From: Terfezia claveryi | Taxonomy: Eukaryota; Ascomycota; Pezizomycetes; Pezizales; Pezizaceae | DNA: 64,000 nucleotides | Assembly: GCA_015179025.1 (NCBI GenBank) | Contig: WHUX01000049.1 | Coordinates: 124,001-188,000 of the forward strand | Direction: 5' to 3' | In this document: one piece after another, positions 37,851 to 50,100 of the stretch | Numbering within the stretch: the stretch's first letter is position 1 | How the letters are laid out: every line of letters begins with the position of its first letter | Made by a program: the position numbers and the translations under genes | Notes under the pieces: model-generated | What the model was told of the DNA's origin: nothing | The model's input: the letters and a program-made list of their open reading frames with translations, nothing else | Database searches by the model: none

Positions 37851-38392
37851 CTATGTATTCACCGAGGAAGCTGTGATGGATTAATTAGCAACATTGAGAA
37901 GAAAACTGAAGTTACCATAGATATCCTGATATCCATCTTGTTGTGACAACAATGTCCAACCTGCCATATGGTACCGAAAGCCACTAGGCAAGTGTACTTA
38001 GATTGGAACACTTAAACTGGAATTGTAACTTCGCATAAATAAATGTTAACATATGAAACTGAATCCGGCTAGTTGGGAGATGTGTTTTTTCCTTTGGAAG
38101 AACTCACCAACTAGGCTACAAGCCCCTATCCTCCACACACAAATGCCTTTTTTTGTATTATTGTGGTCCTTAATCCTACCTAGTAAGGCCAGTTTTCCAA
38201 CCACTGCAATCAGGGAGGGCATAGAGAACGTATAAAAAAAAAACTGCAAATGCCCCCCTCGCTTGAACTGTATGGTACATGACATGACTTGCTTTTGGAA
38301 AGCAGGGAATGTGAATTACCATGTTAAAACAACTTAAAGCGAAAAAGGAAGAAATTAGATGCCGGAGAACTCGTAGTAAGGATCAAAATTAT
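37851..38392. other. Convergent 3' flanks, MAT2B-like and FAL1
   Basis: 540-nt AT-rich tail-to-tail spacer. Only 3' UTR sequence is expected; the small open frames on both strands are unsupported. Confidence 0.6.
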
Positions 38393-39940
38393 TTAGTTCA
38401 ACAAATCACCCAGGTCTAGAGTCGATTCATTAGCATATACACAAGAAAATGGAGAGAGGGTGAAGTAAACGTACTCATGGGCATCTCGTCAATCTGTGTA
38501 CTATAATATAACTCCATATCTCTAAGAATCCTTACGTCCTCAGAGGTAACAAAGTTGATTGCAACACTGTAAATCTATGTTAGTTTGCTCTATGTACGTA
38601 ACTCAAAAATAAGAAACTCCCACCCCTTGCGACCGAATCGGCCGGATCGACCAATCCTATGAATGTAGTTTTCACGGTTTACTGGTAGGTCGTAGTTTAT
38701 CACCAACGAGACTTGCTGCACGTCTATTCCACGAGCCCAAACGTCGGTACTGATGAGCACACGGGAATTGCCCTGACGGAAGTCTTGCATGATGGAATCT
38801 CGTTCCTTTTGAGGCATATCACCATGCATGGAAGAGACTGTGAAGTTTGCTTCTCGCATTTTATCGGTAAGCCAGTCGACCTGCAATAAGTTAGCTATAT
38901 TTACCAGCTTACGTAGGCACAAGTTAGAGTACCTTTCTACGTGTGTTACAGAAGATAACGGCCTGAGTGATGGTGAGAGTATCATAGAGGTCGCAAAGGG
39001 TATCGAACTTCCATTCCTCCTTCTCCACAGCAATGAAGTATTGTTTCAAGCCTTCCAATGTCAACTCATCACGTTTGACCAGAATCCTCACTGGGTCAGT
39101 CATGAACTTGGTAGTCATGTCCAGCACATCGTATGGTAATGTAGCACTGACAACCACGACTTGAGTGGATGGTGGGAGGTATCGGTACACATCATAAATC
39201 TGTTCTCGGAAACCCTTGTTCAACAACTCGTCCGCCTCATCAAGAACAAGCATCTTAATATGCCTTGTCCTCAAGTTCTGTCGCCTAATCATATCTGCCA
39301 CACGCCCTGGGGTGCCTGATACAACGTGTTGTCCATGGTCGAGTTTTCGGATATCCTCTCCAACGTTTGTTCCTCCGATACATGCGTGGCATTGTACGTT
39401 CATGTAGTCGCCCAATGCCATAACAACGGACTGAATCTGTGTTGCTAATTCGCGAGTGGGGGAGAGTACCAGCGCTTGCGTCTCATGTACGGAGGTGTCG
39501 ATGACTTGAAGAATGGAAATGGAGAAGGTGGCTGTTTTACCAGTACCGGACTGCGCTTGGGCAATAGTGTCTCGGCCTTTGCATATTTGGACGATCGCAC
39601 GGGATTGAACTGCTGACGGGGACTCGTAACCATATGCGTAGATACCACGGAGAAGGTTCTCTGAAGGGGGGAGTCAGCAAGCTATTGTTCACCATCAAGG
39701 GCTGGTGAAAAATACCTTTCAGGTGCATCGACTCGACTGAGGAGGGGAAGTGTTAGCCTCATTAAACCATTCTCATATGTATAACGCCTCCAGAACTTAC
39801 AAGTCGGTGCTCTAAATATCAATAGTTAGCTCTGATCCTTCATCTCCATCAAGGTTCTATGCTACTCACACTGTGACCTCCTTAGAGGTAGTGAACTCAA
39901 TCTTCTCATCTGCCTTCTTATCGAACTGTTGTTCAGCCAT
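38393..39940 (-). CDS. fal1: DEAD-box RNA helicase Fal1/eIF4A3
   Basis: ATP-dependent RNA helicase of the eIF4A-III group: exon-junction-complex core in animals and filamentous fungi, 40S ribosome biogenesis factor in yeast. Exons: 39940-39870, 39811-39801, 39736-39716, 39660-38933, 38880-38624, 38566-38475, 38415-38393; 400 residues (yeast Fal1 399). Two exons are only 11 and 21 nt. All motifs are intact: Q motif ([20 protein letters not shown]), AQSGTGKT (70-77), [45 protein letters not shown] distinguishes eIF4A3/Fal1 from translation factor eIF4A, which has TDLLARGIDV. It is divergent from PRP9 with 300 nt between the start codons. Confidence 0.96.
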
Positions 39941-40240
39941 CTCTTTTTTCTTCCGTATTCACAAGGGATATAACTAGCAGAGATATCTTCGTGTTGTTGT
40001 TGTTGTTGTTGTTGCTGTTGTTGTTGTTGCGCAGTTGTTGGTGATGGCGATGGATAGCGACGATGCGCAAGCATGGCATCGGCAATCAACCTTTTTTAAA
40101 CTGACTAAGCAGTACCGAACGCGCTGCACCAAATGGTGTCGCACACGACGGCAATTTATCATATATCTTTCGCAAGTCCAGTTTCCATCACAACCAGCGA
40201 ACAACTCACTACTCCCTCGTTCTTGACACGACAGCTCGCC
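39941..40240. promoter_or_regulatory. Bidirectional promoter between FAL1 and PRP9
   Basis: The start codons of FAL1 (minus) and PRP9 (plus) are 300 nt apart, so both genes must be driven from this interval. It contains a (TTG)n trinucleotide run near the FAL1 side. No TATA box is obvious. Confidence 0.7.
39993..40029 (-). repeat. (CAA)n trinucleotide repeat in FAL1 leader/promoter
   Basis: About 12 TTG units on the plus strand, one of them changed to CTG. Read in FAL1 orientation this is a CAA run 53-89 nt upstream of the ATG, probably in the 5' UTR. CAA repeats are unstructured and known to favour ribosome scanning; a role here is inferred only. Confidence 0.85.
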
Positions 40241-41919
40241 ATGATTCTCGAAAGTGAAAGATTACTTGCGGAGGATTTGGAACGGCTAGAGCAAGCAATC
40301 GCGGACCGTTTGTTGGAGGAGCCGAGAGCTGTAAGTTTATCCCATCCTGTCCTATGGACTCCCCGAGCCTATTCCCACTGCCACCGACAACCCCTACTCT
40401 TCCTCATTGCATTTTGGTTGACGGAAGTCATTCTTTCAGAAGGAAGAACAGAGCTAATCTCCTGCTGAATCCGTAGATCCGCGAACGCCTCTCCCGAGAT
40501 CACCAAGTCGCCCGCTTCGTGGACCGCTTCCAGGATCAAAGTAAGCGGCTTCTCGAGATCCAGAGAGACGCAGACAATACCAGGGCAAAAGAAATCGAAT
40601 CAATTTCTCGCGGCGATCCATTTGAGGAGTTCTACCGACAGCTGTCGAGCACAAAAGACTTCCACCGACGATACCCAAATGAGCCAGTGGAGAACCTCGA
40701 ACGCGCATATAAGCGCCGGGCGGTGGAGGGTACATCGGGGTATGTAGACGGGGTTGATATCGATAGCATGTTCACAGGAGAGGAGTTCAATGGTCGATTC
40801 TTAGATATGACACAAAATCATATAGAGTACCTGAATTTACCAGGGGTGAAAAGGATCACGTATCTACAGTACTTGAGTGTCTATGATAAATTCGACGGAT
40901 TCACAAAGAATCAAAAGACAAATGACCAGTACTTTCAATACCTAAACGGGATCTCAGATTACCTGGAGTCCTTCCTCCGAAGGACAAGACCACTATTGAA
41001 CCCAGATGGTATAATATCAGGCTTCGATAAAGAATTCGACCAGGCCTGGGAAGAAGGCAAAATCACCGTCTTCCCCGCTCCCAAACCCGCCACCGCTGGC
41101 CCTCAAAAAGAAGCCCCTCCTAACAGGAACACCGGCGTCTACTGCGACGTCTGCGTGAAACAATTCGGCAACCAAAAGGCCTACGATAACCACCTCCCCG
41201 GACGAAAACACAAAAAAGCCCTTGTCCTAAGGGAAGAATCCGAAGCAAACGGCAGTGGTGACGGCACCCCCGCCGCAGATTCAGATAAGCCCAAAAACAA
41301 TGTCTCCGCTATGAGGCTGAAAGAACGAGCTATCGGTCATCGAGAATTCCGTATCTCAAAACTTTCCGAACTCTTGTCTAAGGAGCGAGAGGACACGAAA
41401 GTTAATGTTGAACGGAAACAATCTCTGACTGAGCGGGAGAGACAAATGGAACTGGAGGCTTTACTTAGGGAATCTACTACTGAAGCTGGAACAACTACCC
41501 CTGGGGTTGGTGATGATGAGGAATCAGATTCTGATGATAAAATTTATAACCCTCTCAAGCTTCCTCTTGCCTGGGACGGAAAACCGATCCCATATTGGCT
41601 TTATAAGCTTCATGGGCTAGGTGTGGAGTTCCCATGTGAGATTTGTGGAAACTTTGTGTATATGGGCCGGAGGGCGTTCGATAAGCATTTCAATGAGTGG
41701 AGGCATACACATGGTCTAAGGTGTTTGGGTATCACAAATACATCTCTGTTTAGGGAAATTACAAAGATCGATGAGGCGGTGAAGTTGTGGGAAAAGATTC
41801 AGACAGATAAGAAGAAGGAGAAGATGACGCAGGAAAGTGTGACGGAGATGGAGGATGAGGAGGGGAATGTTTTGCCGTACCAGGTGTGGTTGGATTTGAA
41901 AAAGCAGGGGTTGCTATAG
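40241..41919 (+). CDS. prp9: Splicing factor SF3a subunit 3 (Prp9/SF3a60/Sap61)
   Basis: Component of SF3a in the U2 snRNP, needed for prespliceosome assembly. Exon 1 is 40241-40330 and exon 2 is 40477-41919, with a phase-0 intron of 146 nt; 510 residues. The N-terminal helical part has LLEEPRA-IRERLSRDHQVARFVDR and the SF3a60 family signature around EFYRQLSSTKDFHRRYPNEP and FTGEEFNGRFLDM. A matrin/U1-like C2H2 finger (YCDVCVKQFGNQKAYDNHLP, about residues 252-280) and the C-terminal family finger (FPCEICGNFVYMGRRAFDKH, about residue 416 on) are both intact, with Cys and His ligands in place. Acidic/Ser-rich linkers lie between. It shares a promoter region with FAL1, another splicing-linked gene. 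Confidence 0.96.
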
Positions 41920-41980
41920 ATGGTTTTGCTTGGTTGGTTTGTGCGTTATTTTGTTAGATGTGCGATTCGGTTTGCCGGTT

Positions 41981-41998
41981 GGGGGGGGGGGGGGGGGG
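41981..41998 (+). repeat. Homopolymer G18
   Basis: Uninterrupted 18-nt G run, 62 nt downstream of the PRP9 stop, so probably in its 3' UTR or terminator region. Followed 51 nt later by a T26 run. Confidence 0.9.
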
Positions 41999-42049
41999 TA
42001 CATAGTAGTATGTTTAGCTTTTGACTGTCAAGGTTTGCTTATGGGTGAG

Positions 42050-42075
42050 TTTTTTTTTTTTTTTTTTTTTTTTTT
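42050..42075 (+). repeat. Homopolymer T26
   Basis: 26-nt T run about 130 nt after the PRP9 stop codon. With the preceding G18 it makes a G-run/T-run pair in the sense orientation of PRP9. Confidence 0.9.
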
Positions 42076-42442
42076 GCGCTCTCTAGTGGTGAGAGGAACC
42101 AATTCAACTAAAGAAATGGTACTTTGTATGCATGGTGATATGTAGTCCACCCTAATACTCCTTCCCAAAGTGAAGTTCAGAAATATAATATTTTAAGGAC
42201 TACACCTCTGACCCACAGTTTTACATAAAATCTGGTACAATCACCCACCAGAAAAGGAGGGGAATTCAGGGTAACCCAATAACTTCAATTCAACCCAACC
42301 GTAAGCGAGATCTTAACATTACCTAAGCGAGGGAATATAACAAATGATCGAGGTTTCATATAGGTGCTCCTGTTATTTTGACAAATGTACCCCAGTCCCA
42401 TAGGGAATTTCTTATATCACTAATATATACATCTCAACTTGA

Positions 42443-45132
42443 CTACACGGTCTTCTTCTTCTCAGCCTCCTTCCGCTCTTCTTCTTTCCTTTCAATTTCC
42501 TTCACTGTCTGGTCAATCTTTGCGAATGGCCATGCGAAGTACGGATATAAAAAGGGTCGCAAGTCAAATCTGTCGTTCCACTCAGGTAAGCATATCAATA
42601 CATTTCAAGATTGAGAAAAAGGATTTACCGATTATCATCCGGACTGTAGTTCTCCGCATGATAGGACGGCGTCAGAATCGTCTGTTTATGTCTGTTAATT
42701 GCATAATACCAGAAGAAATTTTTCGTCTTTCTTGCAATCTATGCCCCCAAATCATTCGATTAGCCTTTCTCGTCTCCCTCTGCAACACCCACTACATAAA
42801 GATGCTTACCTCAGATGGACTCAACCCCTTCGGTGTCCACTCATGCAACAACTTTGTAAACATGCTATATGGTCCACATTTTTCCACCTTTCTCAGATTC
42901 CCAAACACCGAAAGTTCATCATATGTCATCCCCATATCTACCTCATCGCTTTGAATATACTCTTTGGTTATGGGCTCAAGCTCGGCGGTGGGTACGGCCG
43001 TGAGGAAGTCGTGGAGAACTGGGAGGTGGAATTCATCGCAAGCGTAGGCGATAAACCGCTTAAGGTCGGTTTTGGAAATGCCACCTATGGGGTTTATGTC
43101 TGCAGACGAGCAGTCATACTTGGTGAGATAACCCCGCAGGCACTCGTCGACGTTAGCACTGCCGAGGACTAAAAGCCCTCCTTCAGTGCCCCTGACCCAT
43201 GGTAGGAGCTGCGCAAAGAGGTACGACAGCACCATCCTCAGTCTGGCCTGGATATTCTGTAAGGCCAAATTTTCAGTCCTTGTTCCCCCATGAACCTGGA
43301 ACTTTGGCCGTTTGTTTGTGACGAAAGTAAAAAGATCAGCTATAGCTTTGACACAGATATCCATGTTCAAGTCAACATGGTATGCACCAATGGCCTCTGC
43401 CAATTCCTTTGCTCTTCCACGAGTCTCTACACTAGAGTTCTCCGTTCCCATAAAGCAAGTGTGGAAAATTCTGCCAGCAAGCTCTTGAGGAGTCGAGGGT
43501 ATCCAATTGCTCCCCTCTGGTTCGCGGCACACCCTGCGAGCATCCTTCAGTACTAGCTCATCACCTTTCTCGATATCTGTAATGACAAGTCTGCACATCG
43601 AGTGCACTATCATCGCAGTCGCACAGCTGTCAATACCGCCAGACAATGGGAGGAAGAAACCTCTAGAGCCCGAGCGCCGTAAATAATCCCACAGCCAACA
43701 AGCAGGCCCTAAGGCAATCTCTTCTTCGGGAGTATGGTAGTGTACTTGAATCTCATTGGTGGGCTTAACCATAGGTTCCACAACTGCGCCTTCAGCAGAG
43801 AGGGATTTGCTAGCCTCGATGCGCTGGTATGAGGGTGAGTTGATGACCGCTTGGAGACCTCTGGATGGGCTCGCGCGGTAGCTTCTAACGTCCTCTAGAT
43901 CGACTGTTGCAGTCACTACTTCCTATCTTTCCCCTCAGTATTCAGTGGTGAGTTCGAGGCATATCAGGGATACATACAACATCCTTCAGAGAGAATTGCG
44001 AACCCTGAGCTACGACTTTGCCATTGACTACAATCATAGCGCAACCATCGTAGTACAGGCGGTCGCCATCACAACCTTGCTGGTTAGAATATAGATAGAT
44101 TCCACCATTCTGCTGAAGATATCAGTATGATGCCACTTGACCACCTGTGCCCAATATACCTTCTTAGTGGCCTCCCGGATTAATTCAACTCTATGATCCA
44201 ATTTTCTCAACTGGTGATGACTCCCACTCGAATTCGTAATTATCTCTACTCCATCTAAACCCATGAAAATATGCGGGCTCAACATCGAGTACTATTAGCT
44301 TTTCTTTGACCTCGCAGCACCCCAGCTACGCAAACTCACCTATTCGGTGTAAACAGCTCCTCACAGGTCTCCGCCCCAAAACACGTATCAGGAGTACTAA
44401 TTACCGCATCCCCAAACGGCACCATTCCCTGCCCTGTAATTTTCGTTATCATCCTTGGCAAGTAATACTGCTCAACATATCGCGGCCTACTCCACGGTGT
44501 GAAGTATCGCATTTCTCTATAATTCCCATCATTTGCTAGCCATAACTTTGGGCGGATTAAGAGGACCCTTTTATTGAGGATAATGATACGGCAGTTATAC
44601 CTGCAGCTGCGGTGGGTGACGGGCCTTCAAATTTCGAGAGTAGTTAGCCTTTAAATGTCCATGGCAGAACTGCACTGGGGGACGGACATTCCAATATCGA
44701 GCAGAATATCTTGACATTCATCATGTTCCAAGATTTGCGCAAGAACTTCCCATGAGTGGAGATATGTGTCGCCTGTTGCATGACAATCAGAACCGAGCTT
44801 TAACTCATATCAACCTTATATAGACGCACCCTCCAAAAAGTGATCAAGACATCCATAACCTCTATATTCCCATTCCTATCAGCGCATGACCCGAAGAGCT
44901 ATGTAGCACTTGACATACGTGACTTCCAGCTCTGGCCCGACCCTAAGGGAAGCTCCAGCAGCTTTGGCCTGCCTGATACTCTCAATGATCCTATCCCGGT
45001 TTCCGACGTAATCGAGTGCCCATTGGTTCAAAGAGCTAAATCAATAGAAAAATAACACTTAGCCTGGCAGCCTATAGCTTGGTAATTGGAGGTTGAAGCT
45101 TACCAGGTAGCTATCGTGGTTAGGTGTCCCAT
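42443..45132 (-). CDS. qns1: Glutamine-dependent NAD+ synthetase
   Basis: Final step of NAD+ synthesis: amidation of deamido-NAD+ with glutamine-derived ammonia and ATP. Ten exons sum to 2151 nt, 716 residues (yeast Qns1 714): 45132-45104, 45035-44919, 44861-44830, 44772-44688, 44624-44340, 44277-44160, 44112-43978, 43922-42810, 42738-42629, 42569-42443. The N-terminal nitrilase-type glutaminase has the catalytic triad Glu45 ([10 protein letters not shown]), Lys114 ([13 protein letters not shown]) and Cys175 ([11 protein letters not shown]). The C-terminal synthetase has the ATP PP-loop [14 protein letters not shown], then [37 protein letters not shown] and [11 protein letters not shown]. One donor is non-consensus (GTCCGT at 44687); it is required to give [14 protein letters not shown], which fits the family. 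Confidence 0.97.
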
Positions 45133-45811
45133 TTTGTAGATTTGCTGATTGAATGTGTTGCTCCTCTGAAGTCGATGTCTCAAATACCGTAGCGACTCGA
45201 GTTATTTAGTAGCGCTATCACATACATATGCGATGTGAACGACATATGCGGGTTTCCGAGACATACCCGTGCTCATTATTGTTATGTGATGTAACTATCC
45301 ATAATGCCATCAAGGAAACCTCTACAAGTGCTGTCCATGAATATAGCTGCAAATGTCCAGGCGGTTTCAGCCTCCACCGGTCCAAAACTACAACTCGGTG
45401 TACATGTCCCACGCATAATGAATAGTGATAGTGCTACTATATAACTCGAGTCTCTACGGTAGTGCGTCCTTATTGAGTGTCACATGAGCTAGATTGCTTA
45501 ATTTACCACAACTTCAAGTTGAAATGTCATTCTTCATATTCTGTTTATTATAAAACTAATTCATCAAGAAAGAAACCATCAATAAAAAATGACCAAATAT
45601 AAAACTCCTAAGCCGTTTATCTCATTTAACCCAAACCATCCATTGCAAATCGTAAAGAATTTTGTGCAGAAAGAACCAACACCTGAAACCCATCACTAAC
45701 CCCCAGTGAAATTACATTAGAAAATTAAATAATATTCTTCACCAAATTCCTAACAACACGCATACTCCTATGCTGTATATATCAAAGAGCTCCAAACTAT
45801 ACCATTAAATT
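45133..45811. other. Spacer: QNS1 promoter and 3' flank of upstream minus-strand gene
   Basis: 680 nt between two co-oriented minus-strand genes, AT-rich from 45480 onward. No gene or RNA was recognised. Confidence 0.6.
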
Positions 45812-48800
45812 TTAGTTTTTGAAGGAAAGCACAACAACCTTCCCCTTCTTATCCACTCCGATTAGCTTGTCGCCTTCAGGAGTAAACATAATCCGCCCTG
45901 CACCTTCCGGTGTCGAAGACGCCTGGAGCCTTTGTTCTGCAGATGTAGCTCCAAGAGATGTAACATTTGAATCTCCTTCAATATGCATGATTGGAACAAT
46001 ATTGATTCGACCTGTGCGGGAGAGGAATGCAGTCGCATTTCCATTCGGCGATACTGCAGAATGGTGAATCTTCAATCCAACCTGGCGGATAGGGCGGTGT
46101 GGGGCCTGCTGAGAAACTGAGCGAGTGGGCTCAGTGAAACACCCAACCCACCCTGGGTTATCGTCGTTCATCGACATAGTGCTGCAGAGAATGTGTTGCA
46201 TGTCTGGGAATAGGAAAGACGCGGTCAGAACCTCAGCTCCTATACCCGCTTGTATGATAACCCGGCCACTGCTGATGAGGAAGGGTTCACCTCGGCCAGC
46301 GATATCCCAGGCAAAAAAGTGACCTGACCTGGTGCAGGCAGTTAAACCCTTGGCATCCCTAGTCAATGAGAGAAAATACGGAACGCCATCATCACCATCA
46401 AGGCCTATAGCAGAAATTGTCAGACGAATGACCTTCCATTCTTCCCATTTACGAGCTGCATTTTTCGTTGCATTACGCATCTTAAATATCGTAACGACCC
46501 CCTCACCGACTCCACCATTGATCGGCGTCATACCAACAGCCATCTTATCCGCCGCAACTGCTACAGAGTGATATTCATGATCTTGTGTTTTCTTGGTGTA
46601 GATGGCTGTGCAAGATTGTTGAAGGTCATGGACCTGGACCTAAAATAGTATTAGTTTGATCCACGGACATCAAGGCTGGATACCGTACATACCCTCTCCT
46701 TAGTAATGGTCGCAATATACCTCCTAGATGCGGCCCCAGATTTATACTCCCATGGGACCTTGCCTTTCTTTAGCCCCTCTGCTTCACCGAGGCGGTAGGT
46801 GTGACGAGCCTTCACTGGAATAGGGTCATGTTGTGTTGGCACCATAAAGACTTGGAACCCGTCATTAGACATGTATATGACGTGTCTGCAATCCAGGGTC
46901 AAGAAAGATAGAAAGTTCTCCTTAGGCGTGAGTTTGTAAACATTTTCAGCAACAATTGAGTCGTAATCCGTTACTTTAAAACTTGAGGTTGGTTGATATG
47001 CGGAAGGACTAAAAAGTGGTTCAGATGAGATATTTGGAGAGCTATCACTTGAACTTCCTGGAGCTGCTTTATATGTTATGTTTGCATGACGCCGCAGGAT
47101 CTCCATCTTCTCGTTGCGGACGTCCGGGCCAGTCTGTGACTTTCTAAGCGCCAAAGGATGTGACGGTGGCACAACTTCCAGCACTGGTGCTGGTGTGCGA
47201 GGTGCCTGTGAGCATGAGGTGTTGAAACGCAAGCTTCCAAGTCTAGAGAGCTTACCACTGGATCCAGGGAGGGACGAAAACAGTCGACTTGTTCTAGATG
47301 GTTTCTTTTTCGGGATCAGATGCGCATCATTGTCGACACCATAAACCGCTGCAGGATTAACCTCCACAACCTCTGGTGCGTCTGATCCGTCACGTATAAT
47401 AGAATAACTAAGGTTCGCGCCAAACTTCAATGTATCTCCCAGTTCGGGCGCCGAAACTATAGGTAAGAGCTCTAATCGTCTTCGGTCACCATTTTCTGGA
47501 TCCTGCTTGGGTAAGCAGTATTCCTCGTCATTTAGGCCTTGTATTGGCAGATCAACCTCGTCATTTAGACCTTGTATTGGCAGGTCAAATGAACACTGGG
47601 TATCCCTGCCACCTTTCTCCTCTCGCTCCATTCTCCCCAACGCAATTCCGTCATTTTCTGTGGGGGAGTTCACTGGAATTTTCTCTTCATAGGGCTGAGG
47701 GGGAAGAGGATAAGCAATTGAAGGTTCAGAGTGAGCACCTTCTAGCACCAATCCTTCGCTGACAGCTCTAAACTCCTCACCAGAGTTGCCTTGTATACAA
47801 GCTTCCCGCCCCTGCCCGTCTTGCAAAATATCGTGACCAGCTTCTGAGTTTTCAGCTCCTGCCGCCAGGTCTAACCCAACCTGAGCCTTTGTCAATTTAT
47901 TATTGGGCTCTTGTGAATCTCCTATAATAACCCAATCCTCATTACTATCACGACGCGTGGCTGCTTCGATAGACCTTTTGTGTTGTTCGTCATCATTTAC
48001 CCGTTTCCTCTCTGTCAGCATCCCCAAAGGTTGATATCTCCTTGGCCTAAACTCGTCTAAGTCGTCCGTCAAGATGTCACCCACCTCACTTTCACTAGCT
48101 CTTTTGGTGGCCTTCTGAGGCGAGGATAAATAAGGACTTGACTGGGCCTCAACATAACCATTCGGTGCGGTGACTTCCTCTTCAGCTATTGGTAATGTGG
48201 GTAATTGTGGCTGGGGTTTCCTTCTTCTATATGATGAAACTTGTAAGATTTCCATGGCGTCCCGTTGGAATGATAGAGGTCTGTAATATGTAGGATCTAC
48301 CTCATCAATTTGTGGATAATCGGAGAGGCTGGTCCCAGATCGATCATAGTCCCCAGGAGTAAATGGCTGCATCTCATGTGTTACAAATCGTCGTTGATCT
48401 CCATTGAGACTCTCTGGTGGATTGGACGTTGAAGGCCCGGACGGCTGATCATATACATGAGAAAACGAATTGTTTCGCAATATTTGGGTAAATCGAGAGA
48501 TAGGGGAATGGGAAACACTCTGGCTGAAAATTGTCCCAGTAGACGCTGGACTAACAGTGCGGGAAAAGCATTCCCACGATGGTGATACTCTAAGGGAACG
48601 GTCTGTCACATCCCCCCCGCCTCGGGTCCTGTCTTGCAATCTCCGGTGGAGACTTTCGATTGCGCCTGTGTATCGTATCAATTTTTTGCCGTACCTGTCC
48701 ATTGCAGCACGCTTTTCAAGATGCAATTCCTCAATATCTGTTCCAACTGTCGTAGTTGCTACCTTATTGATATATGACTCCAGGTCACGCATGGCGCCGT

Positions 48801-50100
48801 AAAACTCATCCTCGTCACAACCAGTGGTTGAAGCGATAATCAATTCAAACTGATGCGATAAGTCAGCTACTTTGGGCTATCAACAAAAGCTAACAGTGAC
48901 CTACGGCTTTCAGTCTTAACTCCCGGTTCTTCGAAGTTGTTATTATGTTGAGGGCAAGCTGTTCCGAGGTTTCTATTGCTTCCTCACATGATGGAAATGC
49001 TGTCACGAGCTGGACTAATAAATCCAACAGTGCAGTAATAAAAAGTTGGGTCTCACGAGAAGTAAAAGGCTCTGCATCAACTGCGGCCAGACCCGTAGTG
49101 CTTAGCTCCCTCTGTATTCGCTCAATGATTATTCGAGGTATGTTTCCCGGGAGAGGCCCTGAGTGAGCTGGCGGTAACATGTCATTCCTAGCTGACTTAG
49201 ATTGGTATTCAAGATTGATGGTATGTCTAACGGTTTCAGAAAGAAGATGCACTTCCTCGTGCCAATCTGAAGGTGGGACTGTCATCCTCTCGTAGATTTC
49301 CTCCAGTTGTTTTAATGAAGTTTCATGTTCGAATGTAAGTTCAGTTCCCGATTGATTCTTATGTATGTAAACATCAGCTAATGTATCACCATACAAGTAA
49401 TAGGGAAGCATACAACCAGCCCCTCAGCAAACATAAAGTGCACTGCCTGCGACCCGAACCCTTCAAATTGACGCAATCCAAAGTCATTCGGCATGCCTCG
49501 GACGAGATCGCAAGCATATCGAACCAAGAATTCACAGTCTCCACTTCCGAAAGCTGATAGCATCCCCTCTCTTATATATCTCGCATTATTTTCGTAGTCC
49601 CTCTCAGACAGACGGTCCAAAAGTATTGTATAAGTTTCATCTTTCAACTTTCGCTTCCGTTTACTCAAGATTGAGATCGCCGAAACTAAAGTTCGTAGCT
49701 GTAATTCTCGTGAGGGCGAATTGTTGTCCTTCTCTCTACGCGCCAATCTCACAGCCAAGATTTCCGCAATCCTCTCGATATACGAAACTTTCAGTTTGAC
49801 TGCCGAGGAAAGAGATAGCTCCAGCGCCAAATAATGTAGTTGTAGGTCCAAGGCGGCTTTCAAGAAAAAAACTGAGTTATATGCGAATGCCCTTTCCATC
49901 TTGTAAAGCGCGATCCCCACCAGGTCATTTATACCTATGTGAAACCATAGCGCATCCCTCACAGATAAGAATGGATCTTCGTAAACCTCAGGGGGACTTG
50001 GGATTGTCGAGACTGATTTCTCCATTTCAAGTCCGTCCACACCGTGGCCACCCCGTAAACCTTCCTCAACTAGCTCTTGTATGCGTATCTCCGGATCCAT
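45812..50100 (-). CDS. Uncharacterised 1374-residue protein, helical N-terminus and likely C-terminal beta-propeller
   Basis: I do not recognise a named family. Exons 50100-49414, 49357-48905, 48849-46693 and 46639-45812 are all joined in phase 0. Residues 1-380 are predicted helical, without transmembrane segments (for example DALWFHIGINDLVGIALYKM and LDLQLHYLALELSLSSAVKL), and Arg/Lys-rich in KLSKRKRK-type stretches. About residues 380-560 continue helical (EEFYGAM-type segment EDEFYGAMRDLESYINKV). The middle (about 480-960) is low-complexity, Ser/Pro/acidic and probably disordered, with an internal 11-residue duplication. From about residue 1000, alternating hydrophobic strands with DxR/SxDG turns (FLSFLTLDCRHVIYMSNDGF, PEGDKLIGVDKKGKVVVLSF) look like degenerate WD40 blades. 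Intron 1 uses an AAG acceptor, required by frame and by a normal 56-nt length. A cytosolic scaffold role is only a guess. Confidence 0.8.
47523..47588 (-). repeat. Coding tandem duplication, 2 x 33 bp
   Basis: Two adjacent 33-bp units (47523-47555 and 47556-47588) differing at two bases, inside the disordered middle of the uncharacterised protein. They encode a repeated 11-residue unit, DLPIQGLNDE plus one residue. The near identity indicates a recent duplication. Confidence 0.9.

Larger units (their letters stand above)
41920..42442. other. Convergent 3' flanks of PRP9 and QNS1 with G and T runs
   Basis: 520-nt tail-to-tail spacer. G18 (41981-41998) and T26 (42050-42075) lie 60-160 nt after the PRP9 stop. 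No gene. Confidence 0.65.
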
